Positions 32,428-40,634 of a DNA stretch of 43,816 bases are shown piece after piece. The number at the start of each line of letters is the position of its first letter. Within the stretch, counting starts at the first letter, position 1. Both the position numbers and the translations under genes were made by a program. Origin of the DNA: Gallionella sp. (GTDB taxonomy: Bacteria > Pseudomonadota > Gammaproteobacteria > Burkholderiales > Gallionellaceae); assembly GCA_030700315.1 (NCBI GenBank), contig JAUYJO010000054.1, positions 1 through 43,816 on the forward strand, in the 5' to 3' direction. The notes below the pieces were generated by a model. That model was given only the letters and a program-made list of their open reading frames with translations. It did not search any database and was not told the origin of the DNA.

Positions 32428-32789
32428 CTACCGAAGAAAAAACCCAAGCCGTTGTTGCCGCGCTCGAAGAAATCAAGGCCAATGACATCACCGTGATCGA
32501 CACCAGCAAACTCAGCTCGATGTTCGAGCGCATGATCATCGCCAGCGCCAATTCCACCCGGCAGACCAAGGCGCTCGCCGACAACGTGGCGATCAAGCTC
32601 AAGGAACGCGGCGAACAAATTTACGGCCGCGAAGGCGAGGATAGCGGCGAGTGGATACTGGTGGATTTGGGCGAAGTGCTGGTGCATGTCATGCAGCCAG
32701 CCATCCGCGATTATTACAATCTTGAAGAGCTGTGGAGCAAGGCGCAGGCGGCGCGGCCGAAACTGGCTCCAGAACTCAAACAGTCATGA
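32421..32789 (+). CDS. rsfS: Ribosomal silencing factor RsfS
   Basis: RsfS (Iojap/DUF143) binds ribosomal protein L14 and blocks subunit joining when nutrients are scarce. The 122-residue product shows VVAALEEIKANDITVIDTSK, then FERMIIASANSTRQTKALAD and WILVDLGEVLVHVMQPAIRDYYNLEELW, the family core. It overlaps nadD by seven bases and precedes rlmH by 64 bases. Confidence 0.95.
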   Translation: MLTTEEKTQAVVAALEEIKANDITVIDTSKLSSMFERMIIASANSTRQTKALADNVAIKLKERGEQIYGREGEDSGEWILVDLGEVLVHVMQPAIRDYYNLEELWSKAQAARPKLAPELKQS

Positions 32790-32853
32790 GTCTGAAAATT
32801 TTATCGTAGGGGGGCGATTCATCGCGCCCTTACCAATATCTGCGCTGGGATAA

Positions 32854-33324
32854 ATGAAGCTCCTTATTGTTTCCGTTGGACACAAGGTGCCTGACTGGAT
32901 CACGGCGGGCTTCAACGAATACGCCAAACGCATGCCGCGTGAGGCAAAAATCGAATTGCTGGAGATCAGGCCAGAACCCCGCAGCACCGGCAAGACCACC
33001 GCGCAGATCATGGCGGCGGAAGCGCAGCGCATCCTCACCGCCTTGCCGCAGCACTGCCTGCGCATTGCGTTGGATGAGCGCGGCGCGCAGCCGACCACCA
33101 AACAACTTGCGGCGCAAATGCAGGAGTGGATGCGCGAAGGGCGCGACGTGGCGTTCATCATCGGCGGCGCGGACGGCCTGCATGATTCGGTCAAGCAGGC
33201 CGCACAGCAACTGCTGGCGTTATCCGCGCTGACCTTGCCGCATGCGTTCGTGCGCCTGCTGCTCGCCGAACAGTTGTATCGGGCGCACAGCCTGTTGCAC
33301 AATCATCCGTATCATCGCGAATAA
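32854..33324 (+). CDS. rlmH: 23S rRNA pseudouridine-1915 N3-methyltransferase
   Basis: RlmH is a SPOUT methyltransferase acting on pseudouridine 1915 of 23S rRNA in the assembled ribosome. The 156-residue length equals the family norm (155). Conserved blocks are MKLLIVSVGHKVPDWI, LDERG, FIIGGADGLHDSV (SAM-binding loop) and the end LYRAHSLLHNHPYHRE. It is third in the nadD-rsfS-rlmH cluster. Confidence 0.96.
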   Translation: MKLLIVSVGHKVPDWITAGFNEYAKRMPREAKIELLEIRPEPRSTGKTTAQIMAAEAQRILTALPQHCLRIALDERGAQPTTKQLAAQMQEWMREGRDVAFIIGGADGLHDSVKQAAQQLLALSALTLPHAFVRLLLAEQLYRAHSLLHNHPYHRE

Positions 33325-33398
33325 CAACCTTTAACCCGGTTTGCCTGTTAGAAATATTCATCCCGTCACCCCGTCAGACGAAAAACCGAGAGCAGGCC

Positions 33399-34157
33399 AT
33401 GAACCATCGCAAACAATCCCTAATATTCGCACATCGCGGCGCGAACCGGGAGGCGGCGGAGAATACGCGCAGCGCGTTCGACCGGGCGCTCGCCCATCCC
33501 ATCGACGGCATCGAGACCGATATCCAGCTCAGCCGCGACGGGGTCGCGGTGCTGTGGCACGACCGTTTTCTCGACAAGCTAGGCTTGCCCGGCAAGCGCA
33601 TCGACGACTTCGATCATGCCGAGTTGCGGGCGATGGGCTTCGCCGCGCATTTTGCTCATGCGGAAAACCCCGAGGGCGTGATGAGCCTGCGCGAATTCCT
33701 GGCGGCCTATCGCACGCGCTGCCGCCTGTTGCTGGAGATCAAAAATCGCGCATGGGAACAGCCTGCGCGGCATGAGGCCAAGGTCAGGCAGACGCTGGAA
33801 CTGGCCGGTGAGGCGGCGGACGATCGCGTCCTGATATCGTCGTTCGACCTGAACAGCCTGGTCTACGCCCATCGCTGCGCGCCGCAGTTCCCGCTGGTGC
33901 TCAATCTGGAGCCGGAGCGCGGCGCGGATTTCGCGCGAGACGTGTTGGCCGCTCAACCCTTTCTGCATGGCCTGTGCGCCCACATCGGCGCACTGGACGA
34001 AGCCATGATCGGCGCGTTGCGCGAATGCGGCAAGCGCATCGCGGTCTATACCTGCAACAGCGACGCAGAGATCAACCGTGCGCTCGCCTTGGGCGTGGAT
34101 ATTTTGATCAGCGATGTGCCGCAGAAGGCTTTGCGGATGAGGCAGGCATCGCCCTGA
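33399..34157 (+). CDS. Glycerophosphodiester phosphodiesterase (UgpQ-like)
   Basis: This 252-residue cytoplasmic GDPD-family TIM-barrel enzyme hydrolyses glycerophosphodiesters to glycerol 3-phosphate and an alcohol. The signature FAHRGANREAAENTRSAF gives the catalytic histidine and ENT. IETDIQLSRDG provides the metal-binding E and D, followed by VLWHD, then LLLEIKNR with the third acidic ligand. There is no signal peptide, which favours the UgpQ type over periplasmic GlpQ. ATG 33399 follows GAGCAGG. Confidence 0.9.
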   Translation: MNHRKQSLIFAHRGANREAAENTRSAFDRALAHPIDGIETDIQLSRDGVAVLWHDRFLDKLGLPGKRIDDFDHAELRAMGFAAHFAHAENPEGVMSLREFLAAYRTRCRLLLEIKNRAWEQPARHEAKVRQTLELAGEAADDRVLISSFDLNSLVYAHRCAPQFPLVLNLEPERGADFARDVLAAQPFLHGLCAHIGALDEAMIGALRECGKRIAVYTCNSDAEINRALALGVDILISDVPQKALRMRQASP

Positions 34158-34213
34158 GCAAATTGCCCTGTGCCCAGCCCCGGATTGTGCGACACTTTTG
34201 ATGCCTGTTTTCA

Positions 34214-34283
34214 ACCCAGATAGTTCATTAGCTCTTGAGACATTGCAAAATCAATGGGTTGTAGGTCGGGCTGAAGCCCGACC
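34214..34283. repeat. Second copy of the ACCCAGATAGTTCATT / GTAGGTCGGG element
   Basis: The left half of the element at 14758-14871 recurs here with the same internal order: ACCCAGATAGTTCATTAGCT, then AAAATCAATGGGTTGTAGGTCGGG, then CTGAAGCCCGACC. The right terminal inverted repeat is degraded. It sits between convergent genes. Confidence 0.75.
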
Positions 34284-34313
34284 TTGTATTGCTCTATTGA
34301 TCGGGAATTGGAG

Positions 34314-34769
34314 TTAATGGCTGATGCGCGTCACGCCGCTGCCGGTCAGCACGCGCACCCTGTCGCCGCGTTGAAATTTTTCATCCCCTGCCTGGGTCAC
34401 CGCGATCATCCTGCCGTCATCAAATTTGACGGTGATTTCCGTGGCCGGCTGGCGAGTTGCGCCTTCTTCGAGGGCAGAGCCCACTACGCCGCCAGCCACC
34501 GAACCGAGCACGGCGCCCACCGCGCTGCCTTTGCCGCCGCCGACATTGCTGCCGCCGATGCCGCCCACGATCGCCCCCGCCGCCGTGCCGACGGGCGACT
34601 TGGTGCCCTCGATCAACACCTGGCGCACACTCTCTACCGTGGCCATGCGCACCTCAACGACTTCACGCGCCTGGTCGCGGCTATAAGTCGAGCTGGACAG
34701 GCCGGAGGCGCAGCCCGCGAGGGTAGCGATAGCCAATAGTAGAACGGTTGCTTTGCTGATATTAAACAC
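34314..34769 (-). CDS. SlyB-type outer-membrane lipoprotein with glycine zipper
   Basis: This 151-residue lipoprotein carries a lipobox LLAIATLAGC, so the mature form starts at that cysteine. A glycine-zipper region (TAAGAIVGGIGGSNVGGGKG and VGAVLGSVAGGVVGSAL) is followed by a small C-terminal beta domain (EITVKFDDGRMIAVTQAG), the SlyB/Pcp layout. SlyB helps preserve the outer membrane under stress. GTG 34769 is preferred because AAAGGA lies six bases upstream and gives a normal 19-residue signal; the alternative ATG 34784 overlaps the gcvPB stop (TAATG) but lacks a ribosome site. It is the last gene of the gcv operon by position, though it may have its own promoter. Confidence 0.88.
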   Translation of the reverse strand: MFNISKATVLLLAIATLAGCASGLSSSTYSRDQAREVVEVRMATVESVRQVLIEGTKSPVGTAAGAIVGGIGGSNVGGGKGSAVGAVLGSVAGGVVGSALEEGATRQPATEITVKFDDGRMIAVTQAGDEKFQRGDRVRVLTGSGVTRISH

Positions 34770-34783
34770 GGTGATTCCTTTCA

Positions 34784-36301
34784 TTAAAGTAAGGTTGAAT
34801 TAGACTTCCACGTCAAGTCAAGTTCCCGCGCGGCCTTCACGTCATCGAGGCGGCGCACCGGCATGGTGTGCGGCGCACCCTTCACCAGTTCCGGCGTAGC
34901 GTAGGCCTCGTCGCGGATTTCCTTGAGCGCGGCGACGAAACCGTCCAGCGTTTCCTTCGATTCGGTCTCGGTCGGCTCGATCAGCAGGCACTCCGGCACC
35001 AGCATTGGGAAGTAGGTGGTGGGCGGATGGAAGCCCTTGTCCAGCAGGCGCTTCGCGACGTCCATCGCCGAGATGCCGGTGGCGTCCTTGAGCGGCTTCA
35101 TCGACACGATGAACTCGTGGCTGGCGCGGCGCTGCGGGAAGGCGACGGTGAAGCCCGCCTTACCCAGTTCCGCCATCAGGTAGTTGGCGTTCAGCGTGGC
35201 GAATTCCGCGACGCGATGCATGCCTTCCGTTCCCAGCATGCGCGCGTACACATAGGCGCGCAGCAGGATGCCGATGTTGCCGCTGAACGCGGACAGGTGG
35301 CCGATGGATTGCGGCAGGTCGGCCTCGGTGAGGTAGCGAAAAACATCCTCTCCCCCAACCCCTCCCCCCGAGGGGGAGGGGAGTTCTTTGGCGACCACCG
35401 GCAGCGGCAGGAACGGCAGCAGGCGCTCTGCCACACCCACCGCGCCCGCGCCTGGCCCGCCGCCGCCGTGCGGCGTGGAGAAGGTCTTGTGCAGGTTCAT
35501 GTGGATCACGTCGAAGCCCATGTCACCGGGCTTGACCTTGCCGAGGATCGCGTTCAGGTTTGCGCCGTCGTAATACAGCAGGCCGCCCGCGTCGTGGATG
35601 ATCTTCTGGATGTCCGTGATGCGCTTCTCGAACACACCCAGCGTGGACGGGTTGGTCAGCATCAGCCCGGCGGTCTGCGGGCCGGTTGCCGCGCGCAGCG
35701 CATCGAGGTCGACGTCGCCGTTCGTGTCGGTCGGAATCTCTTTCACGGTATAGCCACACATCACCGCGGTCGCCGGGTTGGTGCCGTGCGCCGCATCCGG
35801 CACGATGATCTCGGTGCGCCCCGTGTCGCCGCGCGCGTCGTGGTAGGCGCGGATCATCGCGACCCCAGCGAATTCGCCCTGCGCACCGGCCATCGGCATC
35901 AGGGAAACGCCGGCCATGCCGGTGACGTCTTTCAATATTTCCTGCAAGTCATACAGGCAGGCCAGCACGCCCTGTCCGGTGGTTTCCGGCGCGAGCGGAT
36001 GGCGCGCGAGGAAGTTCGGCAGCATCGCCAGCGTGTTGCAGGCGCGCGGGTTGTATTTCATCGTGCAGGAGCCGAGTGGATAGAAATGCGTGTCGATCGA
36101 AAAATTCTTCTGCGACAGCCGGGTGTAATGGCGCACCACATCCATTTCCGAGGCTTCCGGCAGCAGCGGCTGATCCTGGCGCAGCAGCGCGGCCGGAATG
36201 CCTGCCCTGAGCCCGGTCGAAGGGCCGCTGATTGCAGCGGCGAAATGGGGAGCCTGCGCCGCGTTGCGGCGGCCGGGATGGGAGCGTTCGAAAATCAGCA
36301 T
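34784..36301 (-). CDS. gcvPB: Glycine dehydrogenase (decarboxylating) subunit 2
   Basis: GcvPB is the PLP-binding half of the split P-protein of glycine cleavage. The 505-residue product has [25 protein letters not shown] and the PLP lysine in [20 protein letters not shown]. Two in-frame insertions of repeat DNA are visible. One is [11 protein letters not shown] at about residues 25-36, from a CCTTCGACCGGGCTCAGG element. The other is [14 protein letters not shown] at about residues 305-320, from a CCTCCCCCCGAGGGGGAGGGG palindrome. Both lie in loops outside the conserved blocks. The split (two-gene) P-protein contrasts with the fused GcvP of E. coli. The gene is downstream of tpx in the gcv operon. 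Confidence 0.94.
   Translation of the reverse strand: MLIFERSHPGRRNAAQAPHFAAAISGPSTGLRAGIPAALLRQDQPLLPEASEMDVVRHYTRLSQKNFSIDTHFYPLGSCTMKYNPRACNTLAMLPNFLARHPLAPETTGQGVLACLYDLQEILKDVTGMAGVSLMPMAGAQGEFAGVAMIRAYHDARGDTGRTEIIVPDAAHGTNPATAVMCGYTVKEIPTDTNGDVDLDALRAATGPQTAGLMLTNPSTLGVFEKRITDIQKIIHDAGGLLYYDGANLNAILGKVKPGDMGFDVIHMNLHKTFSTPHGGGGPGAGAVGVAERLLPFLPLPVVAKELPSPSGGGVGGEDVFRYLTEADLPQSIGHLSAFSGNIGILLRAYVYARMLGTEGMHRVAEFATLNANYLMAELGKAGFTVAFPQRRASHEFIVSMKPLKDATGISAMDVAKRLLDKGFHPPTTYFPMLVPECLLIEPTETESKETLDGFVAALKEIRDEAYATPELVKGAPHTMPVRRLDDVKAARELDLTWKSNSTLL
35347..35386. repeat. CTCCCCC/GGGGGAG palindrome in frame inside gcvPB
   Basis: CCTCTCCCCCAACCCCTCCC, then CCCGAGGGGGAGGGGAG, is an imperfect palindrome of the kind otherwise found between genes. 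It encodes [14 protein letters not shown] without frameshift. Confidence 0.8.
36201..36227. repeat. CCTGAGCCCGGTCGAAGGG element in frame inside gcvPB
   Basis: CCTGCCCTGAGCCCGGTCGA followed by AGGGCCG matches the widespread CCCTGAGCCTGTCGAAGGG repeat and adds about 11 residues near the N-terminus of GcvPB. A related copy lies at 15305-15331. Confidence 0.7.
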
Positions 36302-36530
36302 GGGTGTAACTCTTTCATGTCTACATCAACCCCCTCAATCCCACTTGTCATGGGGAGGTGGCGTCCTCATCCCCTGACAAGGGGAGGCCGGGATAACCAG
36401 CGACTTGGCCATCGTTTTCTGATGGCCTAGTCGAATGGCTAGTTGTTTCATCAGGGGTTGGGTTAGTTTTTGTAGGGTGGGCTCTGCCCACCATGTCGGG
36501 CAGAGCCCGACCTACGCGGGAATGACAAAA
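36302..36530. repeat. Spacer between tpx and gcvPB with two palindromic repeat families
   Basis: 36322-36392 holds a CCACTTGTCATGGGGAGG / CCCCTGACAAGGGGAGG unit (family of 2162-2246 and aceF). 36472-36522 holds GTAGGGTGGGCTCTGCCCACC / TCGGGCAGAGCCCGACCTAC (GTAGGTCGGG family). On the gcv transcript these would form hairpins between tpx and gcvPB, possibly a processing or attenuation point. No gene. Confidence 0.75.
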
Positions 36531-37040
36531 TTAACAGGCTTGCAGCGCCGCCAGCGCCGCATCGTAATTCGGCTCGTTCTTGATCTCGCTGACCAGTTCC
36601 GTGTAGCGCACCACGTTGTTCTCGTCGAGCACGATCACGGCGCGCGCAGCCAGTCCGGCCAGCACGCCATCGGCGATTTCCACGCCGTAGTTGCGCAGGA
36701 ATTCGCGGCCGCGCATCAGGGACAGGTTGACCACGTTGTCCAGCCCTTCGCTGGCACAGAAACGCGATTGTGCAAACGGCAAGTCGGCGGAAATGGTGAT
36801 GACCACGGTATTGTCCAGGCCGCTGGCAAGCTGGTTGAAGCGCCGTTCGGAAGCCGCACAGGTCGGCGTATCCAGGCTCGGCACGATGTTCAGCACCTTG
36901 CGCTTGTTGCCGAAACTGGCCAGTGTGGTGTCCTTCAGATCCTTGCTCACCAGCGAAAAGGACGGTGCGGTCTGTCCTACTTTGGGGAAATCGCCGTTCA
37001 GTTGCACGGGGTTACCACCGAGTGTCGTGCTATGTGCCAT
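36531..37040 (-). CDS. tpx: Thiol peroxidase (Tpx), embedded in the gcv operon
   Basis: Tpx is an atypical 2-Cys peroxiredoxin reducing lipid hydroperoxides and H2O2 with thioredoxin. The peroxidatic C61 ([16 protein letters not shown]) and resolving C95 ([12 protein letters not shown]) fall at exactly the E. coli Tpx positions. The 169-residue length matches (168). The protein ends in an extra cysteine (QAC, C169). The 28-base gap to gcvPA and common strand make co-transcription likely; its presence between the two P-protein genes is unusual. Confidence 0.95.
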   Translation of the reverse strand: MAHSTTLGGNPVQLNGDFPKVGQTAPSFSLVSKDLKDTTLASFGNKRKVLNIVPSLDTPTCAASERRFNQLASGLDNTVVITISADLPFAQSRFCASEGLDNVVNLSLMRGREFLRNYGVEIADGVLAGLAARAVIVLDENNVVRYTELVSEIKNEPNYDAALAALQAC

Positions 37041-37068
37041 GTCGTTCTCCTTAAGTTAAAGGGTACCT

Positions 37069-38478
37069 CTAAAGTGCGTGGCGTAACGCCGCCACAAAGC
37101 GTTGCAAATCTTCATCGGTCTTGGTTTCGGTGGCGCACACCAGAATCGCATTGCCCAGTTGCGGATAGTGCGGTTGCAAGTCGTAGCCGCCCGAGATGCC
37201 TTGCCCGGCCATGCTGTTCAGCACTCTGGCGGAAGAGCCGGGCAAATGCAATACCACCTCATGGAAATGTGGCGTGCTGAACAAACGCTTCACGCCGTTT
37301 ATGCCGCTGGATAGATCCGCCAACGCTTGCGTGTTGGCATGCGATGCCGCGGCGGCGCGGCGCAGTCCGTCCACGCCGAGCAAGGCCATGTGGATAGTCG
37401 CCGCCGTCACCATCAGCCCTTGGTTGGAGCAGATGTTGGATGTCGCCTTGGCGCGGCGGATATGCTGCTCGCGCGCCTGCAACGTCAGCGTGAAGCCCGG
37501 CTTGCCGTCGAGATCGACGGTGCGGCCGATGATGCGCCCCGGCATCTGGCGCACCAGCGCCTGCTTGCAGCACATGAAACCGAAATACGGGCCGCCGCTG
37601 GACAGCGGCGCACCGAGCGGCTGGCCGTCGCCCACCGCGATGTCCGCAGAGTATCCAAAATTGCTTTTCTCGTTTGTCCTTTCTCCCGCTTGCGGGAGAG
37701 AGTTAGAGAGAGGGCCGCCCCACTGTCCCGGAGCCTTGAGCAAAGCCAGCGTCAGCGGATTGACCAGCCCGATGGCCAGCGCGCCCTGTGCATGCGCCCA
37801 GGCGGTCAGCGCATCGACATCTTCCAGCGCGCCGAAGAAATTCGGCTGCGGGATCACCAGTGCGGCGATGTCACTGCCCGCGTGCTGCTGCAACGCAGCG
37901 AAATCGGTGGTGCCGGTAGCGATGTCGAACGGGATTTCCACCAGTTCGATGTTCTGCAATTTGACGATGCTGCGCGCGACGCTGCGGTACAGCGGGCTGA
38001 CGGTGGCGGGCAACAGCACACGGCGCGAAGTTTTGTGCGCGCGCACCGCCATCAGAATTGCCTCGGCCAGGCCGGACGCTCCGTCGTACAGGCTGGCGTT
38101 GGAAGCATCCATGCCGGTCAGCGACGCGATCATGGTCTGGTATTCGTACAGCGTTTGCAGCGTGCCCTGGCTGGCTTCGGCCTGATACGGTGTGTAGGCG
38201 GTGTAATACTCGCCGCGTGTGGCGATCTCCCAGACCGCGGCGGGGATGTGGTGCTCATACGCGCCCGCACCGATGAAGTTGAGCGGCTGGCTGTCCTGCG
38301 CGGCGCGCTCGCGCATCAGGCGCGTCACCTGCATCTCGTTCAGCCCGTCGCCGATGGCGGTCAGCTTGCCGCTTTTCAAGGCGGCGGGAATTTCGTCAAA
38401 CAGCGCGTCGATATTTTTCGCGCCGATGCTGGCGAGCATCGACTGGATGTCCTGCTCGGTGTGGGGGATGAAAGGCAT
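37069..38478 (-). CDS. gcvPA: Glycine dehydrogenase (decarboxylating) subunit 1
   Basis: GcvPA is the N-terminal half of the split P-protein, forming an alpha2beta2 complex with GcvPB. The 469-residue product has [19 protein letters not shown], then [35 protein letters not shown] and [14 protein letters not shown], all typical. At about residues 250-270 an in-frame insertion ([14 protein letters not shown]) encoded by a CTCCCGCTTGCGGGAG palindrome interrupts the usual [14 protein letters not shown] approach. ATG 38478 is preferred over TTG 38484 because AAAGGA lies six bases upstream. It follows gcvH by 104 bases of repeat. Confidence 0.94.
   Translation of the reverse strand: MPFIPHTEQDIQSMLASIGAKNIDALFDEIPAALKSGKLTAIGDGLNEMQVTRLMRERAAQDSQPLNFIGAGAYEHHIPAAVWEIATRGEYYTAYTPYQAEASQGTLQTLYEYQTMIASLTGMDASNASLYDGASGLAEAILMAVRAHKTSRRVLLPATVSPLYRSVARSIVKLQNIELVEIPFDIATGTTDFAALQQHAGSDIAALVIPQPNFFGALEDVDALTAWAHAQGALAIGLVNPLTLALLKAPGQWGGPLSNSLPQAGERTNEKSNFGYSADIAVGDGQPLGAPLSSGGPYFGFMCCKQALVRQMPGRIIGRTVDLDGKPGFTLTLQAREQHIRRAKATSNICSNQGLMVTAATIHMALLGVDGLRRAAAASHANTQALADLSSGINGVKRLFSTPHFHEVVLHLPGSSARVLNSMAGQGISGGYDLQPHYPQLGNAILVCATETKTDEDLQRFVAALRHAL
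37672..37722. repeat. CTCCCGCTTGCGGGAG palindrome in frame inside gcvPA
   Basis: TCCTTTCTCCCGCTTGCGGG AGAGAGTTAGAGAGAGG is the common phage-like or REP-like CTCCCGCNNGCGGGAG element. It adds roughly 14 residues to GcvPA while keeping the frame. Confidence 0.78.
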
Positions 38479-38582
38479 TTTCAATCCTTTGAGAAGGGGG
38501 AAGGGATAAGGGGGAAGGGTAAAACCCAGGCGCGCGCAACGCGCGCCACCCTTCTCCCTTCCCTCTTCACCCTTCCCAGTTG
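38479..38582. repeat. Repeat spacer between gcvH and gcvPA
   Basis: GAAGGGGGAAGGGATAAGGG is mirrored by CCCTTCTCCCTTCCCTCTTC, with a GGCGCGCGCAACGCGCGCC hairpin between them. On the transcript this is a long stem between gcvH and gcvPA. No gene is present. Confidence 0.7.
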
Positions 38583-38972
38583 TTAGTGGGCTTCGCTATC
38601 GACAACGGCCTGGTACGCCGCCGCATCCATCAGCGCGGACAGATCAGCCGCGTTGTCCGGCTTCATCCTGAACATCCACGCGGCATACGGATCGGTGTTG
38701 ATGGCTTCCGGCGCGCCGTTCAGTTCGCCGTTCACCGCCGTCACTTCACCGCTCACCGGTGCGTACACGTCGGCGGCGGCCTTTACCGATTCCACGACCG
38801 CGCATTCTTCCTTGGCCTTGAGTTTGCGCCCGACTGCCGGGGTTTCGACAAACACCATGTCGCCCAGCAGTTCCTGCGCGTGCTGGGTGATGCCGATGCT
38901 GATGGTGCCGTCGGCCTCACTCTTGACCCATTCGTGGGAGGCGGTATATTTCAGATTGCTCGGGTTGCTCAT
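38583..38972 (-). CDS. gcvH: Glycine cleavage H protein
   Basis: GcvH carries the aminomethyl group on lipoate between P, T and L proteins. The 129-residue length equals the family norm. K64 in [17 protein letters not shown] is the lipoylation site. The N-terminus [13 protein letters not shown] and [13 protein letters not shown] are typical. ATG 38972 is supported by TGGAG six bases upstream; an in-frame ATG four codons earlier is not. It is second in the riboswitch-controlled gcv operon. Confidence 0.96.
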   Translation of the reverse strand: MSNPSNLKYTASHEWVKSEADGTISIGITQHAQELLGDMVFVETPAVGRKLKAKEECAVVESVKAAADVYAPVSGEVTAVNGELNGAPEAINTDPYAAWMFRMKPDNAADLSALMDAAAYQAVVDSEAH

Positions 38973-38997
38973 GCTGTTCTCCAATAGTTAATCGAAT

Positions 38998-39061
38998 CCC
39001 GTAGGGTGGGCAACTCGTTGCCCACCAATTTCCGCGTGGGCACACTGTGCCCACCCTACCA
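38998..39061. repeat. GTAGGGTGGGC palindromic repeat between gcvT and gcvH
   Basis: GTAGGGTGGGCAACTCGTTGCCCACC and GTGGGCACACTGTGCCCACCCTAC form two hairpins and a larger stem. The same family is at 7478-7552 and 36472-36522. It lies on the operon transcript just after gcvT. Confidence 0.8.
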
Positions 39062-39063
39062 AC

Positions 39064-40341
39064 TTACGTTTGCAAACAGCTTTGGCCGTCGCGTGCGAAC
39101 GGGTACTTCACTACCTTCGCCGCCAGCATTTTATCGCGGATCGACACTTCCACCTGGTCGCCGGTTTGCACTTCTTTCGGCACACGCGCCAGCGCGATCG
39201 ACTGGTTCAGGGTGGGCGAGAAGCTGCCGCTGGTGATCTCGCCTTCGCCGTGCGCGGTGTGCACCTTCTGGTGGCCGCGCAACACGCCACGATCCTGCAA
39301 CACCAGCCCTACCAGTTTGCGCATTGGAGGATTGGCGAGCAGCGCGGCTTTGCCGATGAAGTCGCGTTCGCTGTTCAAATCCACCGTCCACGCCAGCCCG
39401 GATTCCAGCGGGTTCACGCTTTCGTCCATATCCTGCCCGTACAGGTTCATGCCAGCTTCGAGACGCAAGGTGTCGCGCGCGCCCAGCCCGCACGGCTCGA
39501 CGCCATTTTCCACCAGAGAATTCCAGAAATATGGTGCGGCGATGGTGGGAAGCACTACTTCAAAACCGTCTTCACCGGTATAGCCGGTGCGCGCGATAAA
39601 CATCGTACCCACCACGACGGCGCTAAAAGGCGCGAGGCTCTCGGTCAGTTTCTGGCTACCGGGCATCGCCGCCCACAGTTTTTCCTTGGCGTTCGGACCC
39701 TGCACCGCAATGATCGACAGCTCGGGATGGTCGGCAATATCCAGCGGCGGCTTTTCCGCAGATTCTTCGCCCTGTTTTTCAAATATGAGAGCCGCGGCCT
39801 CTTCCTGGCTCATGTCGCCAAACAGATAGGCATTCGGTATTCTCCTGGCTGCTTCCTCAGGAGCCAGAGCTTCGCTTTCCGCGCAACCCTCACCTTCTGC
39901 GCCCTCTTCGCTCGTCGCGTAGCATTCGGGATGCGCCTTCGCGTGCCCGACAACCTGCTGCCTCATCCACGCGATGTCCTTGTCGGCCGTGCCCGCGTTC
40001 ACCACGATGCGGAACCACTGCTCTTCCATGAAATACACAATCAGGTCGTCGATCACCCCACCGTTTTCCAGCAGCATGCAGGAATACAGCGCCTTGCCGG
40101 GAACGGTGAGCTTGTCCACGTTGTTCGCCAGCAGGTAGCGCAGGAAGTCGCGCACGCCCTTGCCCTTGATGTCCACCACGCGCATATGCGACACGTCGAA
40201 CATGCCGCAATCATTGCGCACCTGGTGGTGCTCGTCGATTTGCGAACCGTAGTTCACCGGCATATCCCCGCCGCCGAAATCGACCATTTTTGCGCCCATC
40301 ATCCGGTGCGCTTGATTCAAAGGGGTTTGTTTTAATGTCAT
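39064..40341 (-). CDS. gcvT: Glycine cleavage T protein (aminomethyltransferase), with an internal insertion
   Basis: GcvT releases ammonia from the H-protein-bound aminomethyl group and makes 5,10-methylene-THF. The 425-residue product has [34 protein letters not shown] and [13 protein letters not shown], and the C-terminal barrel. It is about 60 residues longer than E. coli GcvT (364). The extra is an acidic Ala/Glu-rich stretch at about residues 137-200 (from [13 protein letters not shown] to [11 protein letters not shown]), between the first domain and the SIIAVQG strand. ATG 40341 lies 18 bases after the riboswitch terminator; its ribosome site is weak (AGAAAGCGA). Confidence 0.94.
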   Translation of the reverse strand: MTLKQTPLNQAHRMMGAKMVDFGGGDMPVNYGSQIDEHHQVRNDCGMFDVSHMRVVDIKGKGVRDFLRYLLANNVDKLTVPGKALYSCMLLENGGVIDDLIVYFMEEQWFRIVVNAGTADKDIAWMRQQVVGHAKAHPECYATSEEGAEGEGCAESEALAPEEAARRIPNAYLFGDMSQEEAAALIFEKQGEESAEKPPLDIADHPELSIIAVQGPNAKEKLWAAMPGSQKLTESLAPFSAVVVGTMFIARTGYTGEDGFEVVLPTIAAPYFWNSLVENGVEPCGLGARDTLRLEAGMNLYGQDMDESVNPLESGLAWTVDLNSERDFIGKAALLANPPMRKLVGLVLQDRGVLRGHQKVHTAHGEGEITSGSFSPTLNQSIALARVPKEVQTGDQVEVSIRDKMLAAKVVKYPFARDGQSCLQT

Positions 40342-40358
40342 ATTCGCTTTCTGCAAAT

Positions 40359-40388
40359 GAAAAAGGCGTAGCGCAGTTGCGCTACGCC
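40359..40388 (-). terminator. Intrinsic terminator of the glycine riboswitch
   Basis: On the minus strand GGCGTAGCGCA and TGCGCTACGCC form a perfect 11-base stem with a two-base loop, followed by TTTTT at 40364-40360. It lies between the riboswitch and gcvT, so glycine binding would favour read-through. Confidence 0.88.
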
Positions 40389-40390
40389 CC

Positions 40391-40580
40391 ATCTGTCCTT
40401 GGTACCTGAGAGATTGCGATGATGCATTAAAAATCGCGTGCCCCTTCGGTGGTTGAATAATCCAACGCTCTCCAGATTTGCCTGTGCCAATGGTTCATGA
40501 GCCTGAGCGGTTGCGGGTGTTGCGCCTTCGGCGGTGTTCTAGTACGTGAAGCGATACTGGCCGACACTCTCTCCCATTGG
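40391..40580 (-). promoter_or_regulatory. Tandem glycine riboswitch controlling the gcv operon
   Basis: Read on the minus strand, aptamer 1 (40580-40487) is closed by CCAATGG/CCATTGG and contains GGGAGAG at its start, an ACACCGCCGAAGGCGCAACA hairpin and CGCTCAGGCTCATG near its end. Aptamer 2 (40478-40391) is closed by ATCTG/CAGAT and contains GGAGAGCG, CACCGAAGGGGCA and AATCTCTCAGGTACCAAGGACAGA. These are the conserved glycine riboswitch elements (GGAGAG, CCGAAGGGGCAA, CUCUCAGG...GGACAG). The two aptamers are joined by a short linker, the classic cooperative form. A terminator follows, so this is an ON switch: high glycine allows gcvT-H-P expression. Confidence 0.93.
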
Positions 40581-40597
40581 TTTGAACGGCAGGTCGA

Positions 40598-40626
40598 ATT
40601 ATGCCGGAAAGCATGGGGGCTGACAA
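40598..40626 (-). promoter_or_regulatory. Sigma-70-type promoter of the gcv operon
   Basis: On the minus strand TTGTCA (40626-40621) and CATAAT (40603-40598) are separated by exactly 17 bases. Transcription would start near 40591, about ten bases before the first riboswitch stem. It lies directly after the prmC stop. Confidence 0.7.
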
Positions 40627-40634
40627 ACAGCCTG

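Noticed and set aside
34868..36430. 520-codon plus-strand frame opposite gcvPB
   Set aside because: Antisense to conserved P-protein blocks; composition typical of shadow frames.
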